In this document: piece by piece, positions 14,481 through 16,864 of the stretch
How positions within the stretch are numbered: the first letter of the stretch is position 1
Layout of the letters: each line of letters starts with the position of its first letter
NCBI GenBank assembly: GCA_050942695.1
Contig: JBMNNU010000036.1
Span: forward strand, 1 to 16,864
Direction: 5' to 3'
Source of the DNA: JBMNNU01 sp050942695
GTDB lineage: Bacteria > Chloroflexota > UBA6077
DNA: 16,864 nucleotides
Notes under the pieces: model-generated
Told to the model about the DNA's origin: nothing
Databases searched by the model: none
Seen by the model: only the letters and a program-made list of their open reading frames with translations
Translations under genes and position numbers: made by a program

Positions 14481-14497
14481 CATCAGGAGGGACAGTG

Positions 14498-15415
14498 ATG
14501 AGTTCGCCGCAAAAAACCGTAATTACAGGCGTCAGCGGATTGGTGGGTTTCCACCTTGCCGACCGCCTGTGCCGGTCCGACCCTGGCCATCGAGTAGTCG
14601 GCCTGTCCCGAACGTCTAACCAGAACGTCGAGGATCTGCTGGCCCACCCGAACTTCAGCTTCAGAACTGTAGACATCGTCGAGACCCCCGATCTGGACGA
14701 ACTGTTGGAAGGGGCTCAATTGGTGTACCACCTAGCCGCCGAATCGGCGGTGTATCGGGTGAAGCGCGACCCCGTCGGCGGGCTGAAGACGAACGTCCAG
14801 GGTACCCTTCAACTGCTGTTGTCCGCCGCGCGTACCGGGGTTTCCAAGGTGGTCTACACATCTGCCGGCGCCGTCTACCAGAGTCAGAGGTACGCTCGTG
14901 AGGACTATGTCGGCCAGCCACCATCCTTCTATGGAGCCGGCAAGCTCGCTGCCGAGAGCTACGTGCGGGTCGCGGGGGATACGCTCGGATTACGCTATAC
15001 CATCCTGCGGCTGGCCCGCGTCTATGGTCCCCGCATGACCCGCGGCGCCATCTTCGATCTGATCCAGGACTTCCGTGCGCGCCGCCCCGCCAATATGTAC
15101 GCCCACCCCGACTCCATTTTCGACTTCGTTTATGTCCAGGATGTCGTATCGGCCCTAATCATGGCCGCGGGCGAACTGTGGGACGAAGTCACCGCCAACA
15201 TCGCATCCGGCCGAGGGGTTCGCCTCACCGATCTCCACGCTGCTTTCGCCGACCTGTTCGGGTACACCGTACCGTTGCAACAGGTGGAAGCTGAAGCCTC
15301 GGTGGATGTGCTGTTGATCGACCGGGCTCGATCGCTCGGCTGGGAGCCGCGCCACAGTCTGGAGATGGGGCTCGACGAAACCATCCGCTTTTTATTGGAT
15401 CTTGGCCAGCTTTGA
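14498..15415 (+). CDS. NAD-dependent epimerase/dehydratase family protein
   Basis: A 305-residue extended short-chain dehydrogenase/reductase. It has the N-terminal nucleotide-binding motif GVSGLVG (11-17), HLAA (78-81), TSA (121-123), and the catalytic pair Y145 and K149 (YGAGK), followed by LRLARVYGPR typical of sugar-nucleotide epimerases. The length is normal. ATG at 14498 is chosen over the adjoining GTG at 14495 because AGGAGG (14485-14490) lies 7 bases before it. It is monocistronic and divergent from the envelope cluster; its 3' end overlaps the tlpA-like gene by 24 bases in antisense. The sugar substrate cannot be predicted, and no glycosyltransferase or other sugar gene is adjacent. 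UDP-glucose 4-epimerase-like, dTDP-sugar or 3-beta-hydroxysteroid-like activities are alternatives. Confidence 0.9.
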   Translation: MSSPQKTVITGVSGLVGFHLADRLCRSDPGHRVVGLSRTSNQNVEDLLAHPNFSFRTVDIVETPDLDELLEGAQLVYHLAAESAVYRVKRDPVGGLKTNVQGTLQLLLSAARTGVSKVVYTSAGAVYQSQRYAREDYVGQPPSFYGAGKLAAESYVRVAGDTLGLRYTILRLARVYGPRMTRGAIFDLIQDFRARRPANMYAHPDSIFDFVYVQDVVSALIMAAGELWDEVTANIASGRGVRLTDLHAAFADLFGYTVPLQQVEAEASVDVLLIDRARSLGWEPRHSLEMGLDETIRFLLDLGQL

Positions 15416-15970
15416 TTCCAGCGTAGAAGGGATAAACGGTCCAATGTGGATATCCTGGAGCACACCCTCTCGATCTATAAAGAAGGTCATAGGGATGGCA
15501 CTCGCCCTGTAGCTCATGCTTACCTTCATGTCTGAATCCAGCAGGAATGTCCAACTGTAGCCATTCTTCTTTACGAAATTGCGGACGGTGTCGGCACTCT
15601 CTCCCTGATCTACGCCCAGGAACACCACGCCCTGATCCCGATACTTCTGATAAGCCTTTTCCAGACCGGGCATATCTTCCTTGCAGTTCGGGCACCAGGT
15701 AGCCCAGAAGTTGATCAGCACCGGCTTTCCCTTCAGATCCGAGAGCCTCACCGTTTTCCCATCGAGATCCTTCAATTCGAAGTCGGGGGCCGGGCTCCCG
15801 ACCCTCGGTGCGGCTGGTCGAGCGGTGCCGGACGATGCCAGTTCGCTTCCGGCGGAAACGAAATTTCTGCTCCCACCGAGGCAGCCGGTTGCCGTGAGAA
15901 GCATTGGGCTAATTAGCACTAACAAGAGACTCCAGGCTACCAATTGTGTTTTTCCAGCAATTCTATCCAC
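15392..15970 (-). CDS. TlpA/ResA-like thioredoxin-fold lipoprotein
   Basis: A 192-residue extracytoplasmic thiol oxidoreductase. A signal sequence ends in a lipobox-like LLTATGC, so Cys30 is the probable lipidated residue. After a Ser/Ala/Pro linker the TlpA fold begins at APDFELKDLDGKTV (61-74). The active site is WCPNC (92-96), and the cis-proline is in AIPMTFF (P160). CPNC differs from the common CxPC of TlpA/ResA and may tune redox potential. The start is GTG at 15968-15970, with GGAGAG seven bases upstream. The gene follows ccdA by 42 bases, so it is presumably reduced by CcdA and passes electrons to apocytochrome c or other cell-surface disulfides. The 3' end overlaps the epimerase gene by 24 bases. 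Confidence 0.92.
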   Translation of the reverse strand: MDRIAGKTQLVAWSLLLVLISPMLLTATGCLGGSRNFVSAGSELASSGTARPAAPRVGSPAPDFELKDLDGKTVRLSDLKGKPVLINFWATWCPNCKEDMPGLEKAYQKYRDQGVVFLGVDQGESADTVRNFVKKNGYSWTFLLDSDMKVSMSYRASAIPMTFFIDREGVLQDIHIGPFIPSTLESKLAKIQ

Positions 15971-16012
15971 CTATGGACTCTCCGTAATATCCTCCGGTAC
16001 ATTCCATTGCGC

Positions 16013-16723
16013 TCAGATTGCGCCCCAGTTGAAGTACTGAGGCAACAGCTTAAAGGTATCGAACAGCATAAGCAAACCGATACCTATCAGCAGAATTCCA
16101 CTGGTTATCGATATCAGTTTGAACCTCTTCCTTAACCCTTGCAGCAGCGCCGTAGCCTGGGAGATGGCCAACGCTGTGGCAACGAAAGGAAGGCCCAGTC
16201 CCAGCGAATAAGCTATCAGGAGGTAGGTCCCCTTCCAGACTGTTTCGCTCATGCTGGCGAGGCCGATAATGCCTCCCAGGATCGGGCCGACGCAGGGGGT
16301 CCACCCCGCAGCGAAGGCTACTCCCAACAGCAAAGACGTCAACGGAGTTGCCGCGGAGGTCATCTCTCTCTCCATACGCAACTGCCGGTACAGCAGCGGT
16401 ATGCGCAAGATGCCTGTCTGATGCAAACCGAAGACTATCAGCACCACTCCGCCCAACTGGCGCAGCGGGTCTCTGAAATCCTGTAACAGGTAGCCAACCA
16501 ATCCGATAGAAGCCCAAAAGGTCACAAACACCAGGCTGAAGCCCAGCCCAAAAGCTACGGCGTTGGCAAGCGTCGCCCATCTCCGGGACTCGGGAACGGA
16601 GGCTAAGGAGCTACCGGCCATATAGGCCACGTAGATCGGGACCATCGGCAGAACGCAAGGGGAGAGAAAGGAGAGCACCCCCGCCCCGAAGGCCACCAGC
16701 AAGGATATGTTCTCAGCATCCAA
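16013..16723 (-). CDS. ccdA: CcdA-like cytochrome c biogenesis / thiol electron transport membrane protein
   Basis: A 236-residue polytopic protein that moves reducing equivalents from cytoplasmic thioredoxin across the membrane. It opens with LLVAFGAGVLSFLSPCVLPM, the hallmark first segment with the redox cysteine; the second expected cysteine is in AAGWTPCVGPILG (about 143-155). Six hydrophobic segments fit the CcdA form rather than full DsbD. The start is TTG (16721-16723), since no ATG or GTG is in frame before an upstream stop; GGAG lies 9 bases upstream and the family normally begins at this point. It is followed by the lipoprotein thioredoxin gene, its likely acceptor. Confidence 0.92.
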   Translation of the reverse strand: MDAENISLLVAFGAGVLSFLSPCVLPMVPIYVAYMAGSSLASVPESRRWATLANAVAFGLGFSLVFVTFWASIGLVGYLLQDFRDPLRQLGGVVLIVFGLHQTGILRIPLLYRQLRMEREMTSAATPLTSLLLGVAFAAGWTPCVGPILGGIIGLASMSETVWKGTYLLIAYSLGLGLPFVATALAISQATALLQGLRKRFKLISITSGILLIGIGLLMLFDTFKLLPQYFNWGAI

Positions 16724-16804
16724 GGATAAAGACTCCAGCGCCAGGATGGGATGGGCAAGCTATCCTCGATCATCGTTGGACGAGTGTAAATACCTGCTAG
16801 GGGT

Positions 16805-16834
16805 ATGTTAGAGGGCAAAGATAGCCTATGTCAA
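16805..16834 (-). promoter_or_regulatory. Promoter of ccdA-tlpA
   Basis: On the minus strand a perfect TTGACA (16829-16834) is followed after 18 bases by TAACAT (16805-16810, 4 of 6 to TATAAT). Transcription would begin near 16797, leaving a leader of about 70 bases before the TTG start of ccdA. No riboswitch-like structure is obvious in that leader. Confidence 0.55.
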
Positions 16835-16864
16835 TTAGGGCAGATCCATATCCGGTAGGACCTA

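Larger units (their letters stand above)
14087..14497. other. Divergent intergenic region
   Basis: It lies between the divergent 939-residue protein gene and the epimerase gene. It holds a minus-strand promoter (14120-14148), an undescribed stretch (14150-14298), a CCACAGATT inverted repeat (14299-14376), a GC hairpin (14386-14404), and a plus promoter with an operator-like inverted repeat (14440-14480). A plus-strand frame from 14205, broken by TAA at 14223 and again at 14334, could be a gene remnant, but nothing in it is recognisable. Confidence 0.6.

Overview
The window is GC-rich bacterial DNA, densely coding, with three transcription blocks. There is no rRNA, tRNA, CRISPR array or transposase. 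I could not run a search, so taxonomy is inference. Low-complexity Thr-Pro linkers, a large extracytoplasmic ABC/MoxR/VWA cluster, CcdA plus a lipobox-bearing TlpA-like protein, and many short dispersed repeats all fit Chloroflexota, but related phyla are not excluded.

Block 1 (minus strand, 14086 down to 222) is an eight-gene envelope cluster. In transcription order it encodes: a 939-residue secreted and membrane-anchored protein; an ABC ATPase; an ABC-2 type permease; a membrane-anchored coiled-coil protein with a Gly/Ser linker; a MoxR AAA+ ATPase; a DUF58 protein; a BatA-like VWA protein; and a large protein with two VWA domains around a glutamine-amidotransferase-like fold. Junctions are mostly tight: 4-base GTGA or ATGA overlaps at 11267-11270, 9200-9203 and 2996-2999, and short gaps elsewhere. 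The exception is a 553-base gap (5850-6402) between moxR and the DUF58 gene. It is filled with repeats and holds a strong terminator-like hairpin (6028-6054) and a candidate promoter just before the DUF58 gene. The cluster may therefore be two units: 14086-6403 and 5849-222. MoxR ATPases with DUF58 and VWA proteins are regarded as chaperone-like systems acting on envelope or metal-containing complexes. The ABC pair and the 939-residue protein suggest a membrane machine whose extracytoplasmic parts are assembled or activated by the MoxR/VWA proteins. Its substrate cannot be read from the sequence.

Block 2 (plus strand, 14498-15415) is one NAD-dependent epimerase/dehydratase-like gene. It sits behind a 400-base divergent intergenic region with inverted repeats, one of which straddles the candidate -10 box like an operator.

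Block 3 (minus strand, 16723 down to 15392) is a ccdA-tlpA pair for extracytoplasmic thiol reduction or cytochrome c maturation, behind a promoter with a perfect TTGACA -35. Its 3' end overlaps the epimerase gene by 24 bases in antisense.

The most unusual signal is the repeats. Octamer units (consensus near ACGCGGAG) occur at three gene ends in the DUF58-VWA-VWA unit, and a heptamer array (near CTCAGGA on plus) lies at the end of moxR. They are translated into C-terminal tails, supply a stop codon, supply a Shine-Dalgarno sequence, or form competing hairpins before a ribosome binding site. Because the periods (7 and 8) are not multiples of three, these insertions can change how genes end.
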